Shown here one piece after another: positions 23,966-33,970 of a stretch of 64,000 nucleotides of DNA; position 1 is the stretch's first letter, and every line of letters starts with the position of its first letter. Source of the stretch: Cadophora sp. MPI-SDFR-AT-0126. Its lineage: Eukaryota; Ascomycota; Leotiomycetes; Helotiales; Ploettnerulaceae. The DNA is taken from assembly GCA_020747065.1 (NCBI GenBank), contig JAGMVK010000007.1, positions 1,116,001 to 1,180,000 on the forward strand. Direction: 5' to 3'. The notes under the pieces were generated by a model. That model saw nothing but the letters and a program-made list of their open reading frames with translations. It was not told where the DNA came from and ran no database searches. A program made the translations under genes and the position numbers.

Positions 23966-24935
23966 ATGCTGCTGTGTTTTAGTTTGATTGCGCTGCTTAC
24001 AGACGGCGTTCGAGCACACGAATACGTACAATTACATGGTCGCAAATGTGGCGCAATCCCTCGGTTACCATCCAGGATCCAGGTATCAGCAACCTTTCCC
24101 AGAAGTGACAGGCTATGAGTACATGGAAGATCCTATCAGTCCACTTTGTCGGGAGAACAATATTCATTTTGAAAATCTTTCGTGCCCGAGTCCTGTCCAA
24201 ATCCGAAACTAATGAAGCCGTCCTACCTAGGCGACGCGGATAACCCAGCATCGGATACGTGCCTACCACGAGCTACGATACTTCCAACATCATCTGCCAT
24301 AGGTCATCAACACCAGGCCAGAAGCACATTGACGTACAAACAGGCTCAGTCTTTACTCTCACATGGGCACAGCTCTGTGGCCCGAGAGTCATGTCGGCGC
24401 TCTCATCGATTATACAGCGCCATACCAAGCGAACGACTACACGAATGTCTCCAAGGCTGACCTGAAGTTCGTCAAGATCACCCAGCAGGCACTGAAGCCT
24501 AATGTCACATCCAGTACCGACTGTATGTTATCCAGCCCGAAGAGTTGCTTTGGCGCTAAAGCTGCCCCCGGTATCAGTACCAGCGACCATTCGCTAACTT
24601 AACTCGTCATTCTTCACACGGCTCAAAGCGTGTGAAATCGACGCTTTTCGCAATAAGAACAGCAAATGGAATGTTTTGATGCCGAGAGATCTAAAGAGCG
24701 GCGCGTAGGTTTTGCAGCATGAGATCATTACGCTTCATAGTGCTTGTGTTGTCAATAGTGCACAAAACTATCCATAATGTTTAAATCTCAATGTTATGAA
24801 TGGAGGACAGACAGAGATAGATGGCAGCCAGTCACCGACAACTTTCTACCATCCCGAGGACCCGGGTATTCAGCCCCGTGTCTATGATGGGTTGAGAAGG
24901 TGCCCGTTTCCTGGCCCAGAGCTGCGGAGATGAGG
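23966..24935 (+). pseudogene. Broken AA9 lytic polysaccharide monooxygenase
   Basis: AA9 enzymes are secreted copper oxygenases that cleave cellulose. An ATG at 23966 starts a signal peptide (MLLCFSLIALLTDGVRA) followed directly by His, the residue that would be the N-terminal copper ligand. Further AA9 blocks lie in changing frames: SYDTSNIICHRSSTPG (about 24266-24310), WPESHVGALIDY (from about 24380, one frame off), LKFVKI, then WNVLMPRDLKSGA, a TAG stop, and QHEIITLHSA with the ligand-type His, then AQNYP and a stop, then DPGIQPRVYDG and FPGPEL near the end. At least three frame changes and two stops break the ORF, so no product is expected. Intron removal could explain some shifts but not the stops. 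Most changes do not look like RIP. Confidence 0.82.
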
Positions 24936-24939
24936 GTTT

Positions 24940-26160
24940 ACTGGTGAGTCAAAACCAAGGAGTGGAGTGGCTTGTCGGTATCTTGGATGTGTAAGCAGGA
25001 GATGCTGGAGCGCGGCTGGAAGATAGCGCCTGATTTACTGTGATCAATATTAACACATTAAGGTTACGAAAGTCCGCGCTGCGATATAAGCCAGGCTGTT
25101 TATGTGGCGTCTCTTTATCAAGAATACATATCTGGTCGAGGGCGCCACAGCTGGCCACGGGAAGAGCTCACTGAGATTGTGGAAGCATGGCATATATAAG
25201 TGATAGAAGCAAGATTGGCAAATCTCCTACTATATAATTTAATAGAGCGGGGAAGGAAGAACGCGAATGCTGCGGAAACTTCCATTGAGAACCTCTGATG
25301 AATCCCGTTCTACGACAGGCTGGTACTCCAAGCCTCGCATCTACATTCAGAAAATGATGTTAGACCTCGCTGTGTCGAAGGGCGATCTTCTCGTCTCGTT
25401 GCGTAGTGCTCAATCTCCTGGAGTACTTGCTCGCTGCTCTCTCGTGGCCAAATTGAGCGCGGCATCACGAATCCAGATACAGGCCCGCTCGCCCTTAAGA
25501 AATATATAGTACAGCTCCCTAGTATGCCGTGAATCCATAAAAACAGTCATATATGTATACATATACATATACATATATATACACGGTTTGGAAATAGATT
25601 CCACGAGGCCAGTACAGTGTGAGGAAAAATGCTAAGTGTACTCTCTAGACTAATACTTTCTGGCTCTGGAAATGATATTCCATCGAGCACCTCTAGCTCA
25701 AGTTTAGCGCAGGCTACTGGGTCCAACATGATACTACTAGGGAGTGCTAGCTTACGAGGCATTTGGATGGCGATGGATGTAATTTCCTTTATTGAAAACT
25801 TAGTCGTGACGTAATTATAGCGTTGAGAAAAAGGAGACCAGGAAGCATTTGTTATATCATAGACTACCATGCTACAACATGCTTGTGAAATGATGACCGA
25901 TGTGTTTTATGAACGGAACGGCGAGTATCGAGAAAGGCACATTACAAACATCGTCCAAAAATACGAAGCGAAGAAGTGTGTATTTGAGAAAATGTCAGTA
26001 ATGGACGCAGTTAGAGAAAAGGATAATTGCTCAGTGACAAGAGAAAGACAAGCGCTCGGTGAAAAGAATCTCAGAGTTAGGAAGTATCATATTCAGGGTA
26101 GGGTGGCAATCACTCGATGAGTACTTACTATTGGAGCTTGTATTAACGCCGCTGAGTAAC
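24940..26160. other. Intergenic region, no supported gene
   Basis: It contains a short TA/CATATA microsatellite at about 25551-25582 and several small ORFs without recognisable content. I see no domain, signal peptide or plausible exon chain. Confidence 0.5.
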
Positions 26161-26162
26161 CT

Positions 26163-26290
26163 CTGTCGCAGTCCTTGAGGATCACAGATGTGAGAAATGG
26201 GGCCAAACAACGTATTGAACCACCTCAAGATTATCAACTCGAAGACAAACGCATCTTCATTGCAAATCATTCGAAGAGTGTACACTTACA
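26163..26290 (+). pseudogene. Fragment related to sirtuin exon 1
   Basis: About 110-125 bases resemble the start of the sirtuin gene (21990-22105). Both read AGGAT, then a short gap, then GGCCAAASAAYGTRTTGAAC, then CRCCTCARG. The reading frame gives IEPPQ where the sirtuin has VEPPQ, followed by a matching IIADHIKNSK-like stretch (IFIANHSKS). The similarity fades before the GAGIS motif. It is most likely the remnant of a partial or whole-gene duplication in the same orientation, 4.2 kb downstream. Not functional. Confidence 0.55.
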
Positions 26291-26583
26291 TGGAATTTGC
26301 ACTTGCAGAAGACGTAGCAGCCACGCTCCAACGGAATCCCACCAACTCCATAATGTATCAAGTCCCAAGGGGGGCAATTTGGTCCATCTAGTATGTGTAC
26401 AGGTGTTTAACAAGAAGAGGGAAAGCTCTGCCACAGCGAGAGAAGAGACCGTCCAAAACATCCCAAATGCAAAGTATGCTCAGCCTTCCTCACAACGCCC
26501 CACGAACCCGAACGCCCCTGCCCCTCAATGCCAACAGCCACGCCAGGAAATCAAAGAAAGCATCGTAACGGGATGATAACACA

Positions 26584-27582
26584 TTACATCATCGTTGCTT
26601 GTGGTGCTTGGTGTGTTGCATGTGCTGCGACTTGCTGTATTCTCGTGCCAACCAAATTCTGCAGGTTCTGTAGTTGCCTCATCAACTCATTCGTTTGAGA
26701 AGTCTGTAATTCCGCCTGCCTCTTTAGCTCCTCGTTTTCTTTTCGAAGTCTCTTCATCTCCATTCGAAGATCTACTCCGTCATCCCGTGGTCGCTTTCTC
26801 TTCATTCCCGCTACCTCGCTACCTTCCTCATCACTGTCTAGGGCAGCCGCCAATATTTCTCCTGCATCGGTGTGTACGCGGCGTAGATGCTCGTTTAAAT
26901 TCTCCTGACGCGAAAATCCTTTTCCTGAGAATCTCTTGCAATTTGGGTGAGGACAGTTGAGTTGCTTTCGGGGGCCGCCATGAAGGTTATGTACTTCTCG
27001 CTGATGCCGTAACAGCCCACCGGAATATGTGAATCCTGGCAGCTTTTCGCATCCTTCCGAAGGGCATTTGTAAGGGCGATCATGCTTGTCCATATGCTAA
27101 GATCAAAGGAAAGTCAGTAGCTAAACCAAAGAGACGTGGAGAAGAACAAAGTGAGCGCGAACCTTTGACCACTCGCACTTTCTGTTGAAAGCGCGCACTT
27201 CTTCCGTGCATCCAACCCAAGTGCAGATAAAACGCCCATCGTCTCCTTTGGTCACTTCTCGATCTGGCTTTGGAATGGGTTTTGATCTTCCAGGACTGGG
27301 CGCATCTGAATCTTCCTTCGAAGGTAGTTCTGGCATGTCATCCAACGTCAGGCCCTCGGTCGCGTCCATCCCCTGAGAGATGTAGGTGTTGTCGCTCATT
27401 GGAGGAGGCGGACTTGGATATCGGTGATGCTGCATACTATTATCGTCTTGGTCCTGATGTGAATCATGCATCAGCGCAGATTGTGGGTAATCAGGAAACG
27501 TTCGACTTTCATAGGAGAGGGACATCGTGTCCGACCCGGAGTAATATCTGGTAGTGGGATTGGGAATGATATTGGGATGCGA

Positions 27583-27618
<36 letters not shown>

Positions 27619-27945
27619 CGAGAGATCTGATCGATATGTTTCTCGACTGTGGCGAGCTCTTACGAAGCCGAGAAATGTTCCTTCCTCAGGCTCGAAAGTA
27701 GGTGGGCGACAGGGGTCTAGTTTAGCGTCTTGGCATAGGCATCGACCACCACCACCACTTGAATTTAAGTTCTCCTCGAGTCCGCTTTGCGAGTTCGAGT
27801 TCGAGTTCGTTCGCGATGTAGAAATCTCATGTCCTGCTTCATGGAATCCCGATAGATCTGCTGCGGGGGTTCGTAATGATGTTCCTCTTCCCACTTCACG
27901 CGCTTCGGGGTATATGCGGCTATTTATATTTCCTCTTGTTTGCAT
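26584..27945 (-). CDS. C2H2 zinc-finger protein, probable transcription factor
   Basis: 431-residue protein; exons 27945-27163 and 27096-26584. The intron (27162-27097) begins GTTCGC and splits the first finger so that CEWSK joins HMDKH, which restores a C2H2 finger. Three fingers follow in order: FICTWVGC..HMDKH (about residues 236-266), YKCPSEGC..HQREVH and LNCPHPNC..HLRRVH. Behind them lie a basic stretch (MKRKRPRDD) and a coiled-coil-like Leu/Glu-rich segment (MKRLRKENEELKRQAEL). The N-terminal 230 residues are low-complexity with a run of 11 Ala (CAG/GCA repeat at 27584-27618). The start is uncertain: an in-frame Met (MSLSYES) downstream of the Ala run is an alternative. DNA targets cannot be inferred. 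Probably nuclear. Confidence 0.85.
27584..27618. repeat. GCA trinucleotide microsatellite coding for poly-Ala
   Basis: About 11 uninterrupted GCA/CAG units. On the minus strand they encode the Ala run of the zinc-finger protein. Length polymorphism between strains is likely for such a tract. Confidence 0.85.
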
Positions 27946-28048
27946 GTTCGGGTGCAGGCTGTAGGTGACTGGTAATAACGTAGGAGCGAGTTAGTCACAT
28001 GCTTGAAAAATGGCATGTAAGCCGTATGAGCTGCCTTGTTATCCCGCT

Positions 28049-29705
28049 TCAAAATAGCTTTCGTGACTCACCAGCCGGAGAACTAAAAGTCGCCCAGGGA
28101 CTCCAAAGCATATCTGCCTGTTCCTGCTGGCGGTACTGGCACACCGGGCTCTTGTTTGGAGCCTGGCCGTTGCGGACGCGTGGGTGAGGGTGATGGCGAC
28201 GGCGCGGGTGAGGCGCGGTTCTGTCGCAGTCACGCCGGGCTGGAGCGTAAGAGTAGCGACTGTCCTCTTCCTCTGCCTTATTAGCCACCTCTGGAGGAGG
28301 AAGATTTCAACTTTGTTTCAAGGATAATGTATGAATAGAGAAAACGAAGGAACTGCCTGTTATCGTTTGACCACGTACCATTTCTTAAAGTCGATTCGAT
28401 CGCCTCAAAGGACGATTCATCAAAACTCTGCTCTGGCTGGTACTGGTACGGATCTCGAGGGGCAAAGCAGACGCTGGCTACAGCAAACATCCAGCAGACG
28501 CCCCAAAGCACAAGAATCGGAGGCATGACGCCTGCCCACGGCCAAGTCGAGTTCAGGGGTGGTCGACCTCCAGGCCATTCCAAGAACCATCCAACCGCAA
28601 ATAATGACTGGAGGCGATCTACCCTTTCACTGCAGTGATACTTGGAATTGAGACAGATTGGGGCGCCAGCGAGAGCCAAGGGCTTCCTGTGGTGAACGCA
28701 CCTTATCCAAGCTTGAATCAAGACACCCGATAGAATAGTACTTAGGACGACGTATCGGAGGGCTCCTGCGGTAAGAGAGGCAATTACTCCTTTGAACCGT
28801 GGAGCTAAGACAGCCAACGATGGCAGCACTACAATGGCTCTAGGCAGCTGCGCGAGAGCACACCTTGGAAGCCATGGATTCCCAATCAGTTCTCAAAGCC
28901 ATCAAAAGGACAAGCTTGATAAACAAAAGTTGAAGCAACAGCAAGACCATGTACTTCCGTCTCCAGGAGCTCGAAGGAAAGCTAGCACAGCTAATTCTCA
29001 CTTCGCCATTCCGGAAGAAAATTGTAGTTTTTGACTTGGACATATGAACAGCAACTTACAGCACTCTTTTGCAATTTTCCAGCAACCAACCCGCACTCCG
29101 GCCAGTTGACCTGTGACAAAACATCGGGGCGAAAAAGAAGAAAGCAGAGCACAACATAAAGTTGAATCATAAGAAGCATCTGCAAGAACAGGATCTGGTT
29201 TTAATGTGTTGACCTGATGAAATTTGAACTGAGGATCGACAGATTCAAATTGCGCCTTTTGAATGGTAACATTGCAGAATTCAGCAAACATATAATGAAA
29301 CATAGGCAATAGATGGGAGTCACTGAGGTTCAAAATTGCGAATGTGACGCGTTCAATGGTGCCAATATACTCCGCCCTGGAGTTCTCACCGACAAGTTTC
29401 GCAAGGGCAGTGGGCTTTTTGGGCGTATGGAAGAGCGTCGTCGTTGATCTCAACGAATCCGACGGCATCTGTGCCTCGGATGGCACTGGCGGCTCAAGAA
29501 GAGGAACGGTGTGGAAGCGAAGAATCGGTGTGAGATATGCAGGTTCTCCTGCAGCCCTATGGCCCCCGAGCCTGTAGAACGGGGATGGTCGATAGCCCCA
29601 GCCTCCTTGAAGAGGGGAACGCGATAGTGAGTGGCATCGATTGTCAGCCGTGGCTTGCACTGCCTCGTCGATTCGAGGTTTACTGAACTCTCGAAGAAAA
29701 GTCAA
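28049..29705 (-). CDS. Unrecognised membrane protein (about 402 residues)
   Basis: I do not recognise the family. A six-exon model closes in phase: 29705-29214, 29110-29060, 28981-28955, 28847-28702, 28629-28379 and 28290-28049. The N-terminal 160 residues are Pro/Ser-rich and soluble. There are then two likely membrane segments, one around RYVVLSTILSGVLIQAWI and one around VMPPILVLWGVCWMFAVA. The tail after the last splice is charged and Arg/His/Pro-rich. Introns at 28291-28378 (GTACGT start) and 28630-28701 (GTGCGT start) are well supported; the small second and third exons are less sure. The 72-base intron is a multiple of three, so its retention would not shift the frame. The start Met is the first in the open frame. 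Confidence 0.6.
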
Positions 29706-30804
29706 AGTTGGGGATTCCGCAAAGGCACAAAAGCCAGAGAAGAAAAGTTTGGAAAGCTGGATCAGCGAGGCGATCAGGAGGTCTCTTTAATCCACTCAGG
29801 CAGAACATCAGCAGCTAGGCCGGCGTTTCTCGTAGTCGTGGCTGTCCTCAGGCAGTCAATACTTATGGCCTAGTTTTAGGTCTGGCGACTTTTCCTTACG
29901 TCGCTACTGGAAGATTTCGAGGCTTGTACTTCATATTCATGCATCCAATAAGGATACTAGCTTCTCAATCAATTAGTCCGATATCTATGAGTCCCAGTAA
30001 TGTTGGAGAGCAGCAGTTGTGTCATCGATAGCATTAGGCAATTAATATGTGAGGCTAGCCTAGAAACAATATCCACACGTGACCATCGAGTTATGGAAAA
30101 TATGCCCATACAGGCCAAACGGAGGGCTGGTCGCTCCTGATGATGCTTCTTAAGCTTTCCAAGAAAGTACAACTTATCAAGCAGAAGTACCATGGAGTTG
30201 CGAGTAGCCAAGGACAGGACGTAAGCTGAATGCTGGGACGCCCAAGTGTCAGATATGGGCAACCACACGACCTCAGTACCGAACTTGCAGAACAATCTCC
30301 TAGAACTTGATATCATAAGTAAAGCCTGTTGGAGCCCATATCTTTCTTTGATCGATAAAATTCAATAGAATTAGCGAAATCGGTTCGAGACTTGTGCCAA
30401 GGATCTCGCGATTTTCAGAAGCCGGGCTTGAAGAATGAGGAGTACACGGCCATGGGTTTTCAGAGCCAACGACTTTTCTTTTGATTGGCTATCAACAGAA
30501 GCCGGGCCAACGCACTAACGCACCTCATGGCAGGTGGCCTATCACCAGATATTACGCGACCACGCAACTAGAACAGTGAATGTTCTCGGTGCTCATCCAA
30601 GACAACATAGTCATACTGCTTCCATCAAATCATCTTCAACCAGACAGGGTTTTGTGGTGAGAAGGGGTGCTTCTTGCCGCGACTTAAGAGGTGCGATGTT
30701 CCTATATTGTACATTCTCCATATTGCCATTCTCCATATTGCCGATATGGATGCAGAGCCAATAGCTGGGATTGTTTGTTCGCAAATTTCAATAAACAGGT
30801 GTGG
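29706..30804. other. Intergenic region, no supported gene
   Basis: It contains a 115-codon open frame on the minus strand (30316-29969) without recognisable content and a small direct repeat of CATTCTCCATATTGC near 30713-30745. Nothing else stands out. Confidence 0.5.
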
Positions 30805-31407
30805 TCAACCGTCTTCTCCGCTCATAGTGGCCGCGGCACTCGAGTCTTTGGCCAGCTTACTTGACCATTCTCTCTGAAAGTCTCCCCCCGTTTTCTCCAA
30901 TCGAGCAGCTGATCTACGAGCTTCCCCAATCTCAGTAGCGCTCGAAGCCACGACGGTTGCAATCAACAGAGGAGGGCGGTTTCTCTGTTCGATTCCGCCC
31001 GCGGCTACTTCCCTGGATCTGTGAGCACTCTCGTGCAGCCCATTGACGGGCTCCTCGAAGGTATTCTCGTCATTCGACGTTTCATCAAGTAAGTGTAGAT
31101 TCTCCTGATGCTGTTCTATTGCTGCTCTGCTTCCATCAAGTGAGTGTAGATAGGAAGTCAACACAACAGGGCCTGACGACTGCGTTTCCACCATGATCCT
31201 CAGAGGTGTACCGAGGCCAAGCCGCAAAGCGGCATCGTGCGCATTAATCGCTGTGGTAGTGAGAGACGAAAGGGACTGTAACTGTCTGCCTGACTGAGAA
31301 GTGGTGTTCTGGGTTGTTGAGAACTGAGAGGAAGAGAGAATGAGATTCAAAGCCCGATCAGCAACGTGTAAACCAAATGGGTCGGTTTGAGGTGGATTCC
31401 TCGCCAT
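30805..31407 (-). CDS. Uncharacterised 200-residue protein
   Basis: Single-exon frame of 200 residues starting MARNPPQTDPFG. I do not recognise it with certainty. A compact middle segment (LRLGLGTPLRIMVETQSSG then VVLTSYLHS) has the look of a roadblock/LC7-type fold, as in small adaptors of vacuolar signalling complexes, but the similarity is by eye only. The C-terminal part (PPLLIATVVASSATEIGEARRSA) looks conserved in style. It has no signal peptide or membrane segment. It is head to head with the golgin-like gene over a 415-base shared promoter. Confidence 0.65.
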   Translation of the reverse strand: MARNPPQTDPFGLHVADRALNLILSSSQFSTTQNTTSQSGRQLQSLSSLTTTAINAHDAALRLGLGTPLRIMVETQSSGPVVLTSYLHSLDGSRAAIEQHQENLHLLDETSNDENTFEEPVNGLHESAHRSREVAAGGIEQRNRPPLLIATVVASSATEIGEARRSAARLEKTGGDFQREWSSKLAKDSSAAATMSGEDG

Positions 31408-31822
31408 AAGAGCTATCGTGGCGCAGTTCCGAGTCGCTGAAGTATGAGAGAGTTGGTTTTGGTTGAGCTGGAATCAGATGTGATAGACGTTTGTATCAGG
31501 AAGAGGAGATCAAGGAGGTGGTAATTAAATAGAGCGGAAGGGATAGGACATGGAAGACAGGATGCGGAAGAGATAGACGAGAGCTCGCCTCGCTTAGTTT
31601 AAAGCCGGGAACTAAAATAGCGCAAAGTCTCAAGTAAGGAAGGCTTGGCTGGGGTAATGGCGATGCAGCAAGCTGTCCAAGTCAGGTCAACATCAACGAT
31701 CAACAGGAACATTACCTCCACTGCATCTGCGTCGGCATCTGCATTTATCAACATAGTATATTTTGAGACCAATCACCTTTTCAGTACAGTGCCACGACCT
31801 TCTGTTGGACATTAAAGCAACC
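31408..31822. promoter_or_regulatory. Bidirectional promoter region
   Basis: 415 bases between divergent start codons at 31407 and 31823. It must serve both genes. I see no clear TATA box or named site. Confidence 0.45.
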
Positions 31823-33669
31823 ATGGCAGACGAAGATAAAGCAAAGGCTGAAAAACTCGCAGCTGCGAAGAAGCGGGTATATCCCTCGATTTGGTAGTAC
31901 TCAGACACTGGCTTGCTAACTGTCAGCGTCTGCAGGTGGAGCAAATGAAGAAGCAAAAGCAGAGAAAAACCGGTGCAAAGAAGGATGACAAGCAGGAAAC
32001 TGCCCCAGAACCTTCCAAGCCAGATGACAATCCGGATACCGCGACGGAGACGGCTCCCCCGGCCACCAATGGAGACGAAAACACAGGAATGACTGGTGAT
32101 GGAAGCAAGGATCAAGAGGAGCTAGTTGCAGAACTCAATAATTCGGAACTGCCCCAGCGGCAGCCGTCACTATCCCTCCAATCCAAGATGCGGTCATCCT
32201 CCTTTAGGCAATCATCTGGGGCACCGCTGTCCCCCAGTTATGGGTTCTCTCCTGAAGGTGATACTGCCCCAGAAATATATCGTAAACAGGCAGCGCGTAT
32301 TGAGGAGCTGGAAAAGGAAAATAAACGCTTGGCAAGGGAGGTAAGTGATGGTGAACGGCGCTGGAAGAAAGCTGAACAGGAGCTTGAAGACTTCCGTGAG
32401 GCGGATGTTGAATCTGCAGAAGAAGGCGCAAATACCATCTCTAATTCCGGGTCATCGAACGAGCTGAAGAAACTGGTAAGCAGGTTGACTGTTTGTAGTT
32501 GATTGGCTGACGAAAACTTGTAGAAAGCCGAAATCGCAGCTCTTCAACGACAGAATACACAGCTCCAAGCACAATCATCCCGAATTTCTCGACACGGCTC
32601 ATCTCCTTCTGTCTCGGTATTAGTACCAGCGGACTATGAAGCGACTCTACTATCCAAATCTTCGACCATCGAGTCTATGGAAATCGAAATTTCCACACTC
32701 CGAGCGCAAATCGAACGAATGGCATCCGGTTCGTCGGAAAAGGAGCAAATCACGGCACTCGAGTCAAAGCTGCTGAGAAGTGAACGGTCAGCTGAGGCGG
32801 CCCAGCGAGAGCTGGGCGATCTGAAGAAGAATCTCGAGCGTACGACAGAGAAGGCTGTAAAAGAGGGCAGTGAACGGATATCAGCCGAGACTAAACTCAG
32901 AACACTGGAGCATGAGACAGCAGAATCAAAGGCACACAGCGAAGAATTGCAGAAAAAGGTTGATGCCCTAGAAAAGAAGGTCTCAACTCTAGCCACATTA
33001 CACAAGGAGCACGATGCCCGGTCACAGGCTCAAAAGAAAGAACGAGAGAAAGCCGAGAAGGAGGCTTCCGAACTACGTGCCCGACTTGCCGGAATCGAGA
33101 ACGAGAATCTGCGACTGAGAGAGGAACGAGAACGCGCACGGAAGCGAGATGCGCAGGGTATTGATGACGAAGGCGTTGACGAGCTCGAGAATGAGGAGCG
33201 ACAGCGTCTCGAGAAGAAAGTCAGAGACCTCGAAGGGGAAGTCCATGAACTTCGAAGGGGGGTCTGGCGCGAGCGGAGGAGAGAACTAGATGGTGAAGAA
33301 TCATCTGGTGTTACAAGTCCAGGCACCAGATTTATGGACGTTGATCTCGGTGGTGGAATGTCACCAAGCAGACGGAGGAGTATTGCGCCCGGTGGAAAGG
33401 GGGGCCTGGGCGACTTTTTGACCAGCGGCTTCAATGCAATCACCGGCGCGAATGCTGCTGGAGGTGATGGAGCATTGCTGGAAGATGACGAGGATTCAGA
33501 TTTCGATGAGGATGCATTTAGAATTGCTCAAGAAGCAGAGGCCGCGAAACGGATCGAGCGGGTGAAGGAGATCAAACGTGGACTCAAGAACTGGGAAGGA
33601 TGGAGATTAGATTTAGTTGAGAATCGAAGGGGAGGTGGTGACAGTGCTGGGGAGATTTTTGAAGTTTAG
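31823..33669 (+). CDS. Golgin-like coiled-coil protein
   Basis: About 579 residues, mostly heptad-rich. Exons are 31823-31876, 31936-32475 (or starting at 31927, adding three residues) and 32524-33669. The N-terminus MADEDKAKAEKLAAAKKR is a basic helix. An acidic Pro/Thr linker follows, then two long coiled-coil blocks (about residues 110-190 and 215-420) rich in EELEKENKRL-type heptads. A Gly/Ser region then precedes an acidic DDEDSDFDEDAF patch. The conserved-looking C-terminal end carries KRGLKNWEGWRLDLVENR. This architecture is like fungal Golgi tethering factors and M-protein-repeat proteins, but there is no GRIP domain. Golgi location is inference. Confidence 0.8.
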
Positions 33670-33970
33670 ACGCAGCTACGGCCGAAATTTACCCCATGTA
33701 CTAGATGTTGTAAGACCAAATCAGCCTACAAGTTAGATACTCTTGCAATTGGTTATGCGCTTCTTCACACGCCTCCTGAGCTATGACTTCTCGGGTCCGA
33801 GAATGATAGGAGTGCGTGTCACCTACCTATCTATTGGACTTCGAACCAAGATTAAGGGGCTTGCTCATAAAGTTGTTCATTTTCGTAGTCTATTTGCATG
33901 GATAAACACATTTTGACCGGGCCTTAAAAAATGGAATTTCGTTTACTGCCTCGCGCTTCCTCCGTTGCAA
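33670..33970. other. Convergent 3' region between golgin-like gene and transketolase
   Basis: 301 bases between the two stop codons, carrying both 3' untranslated ends. No gene or strong hairpin was noticed. Confidence 0.6.

Noticed and set aside
29969..30316. 115-codon minus-strand ORF
   Set aside because: No recognisable motif or signal peptide and no splice partners; coding cannot be supported.
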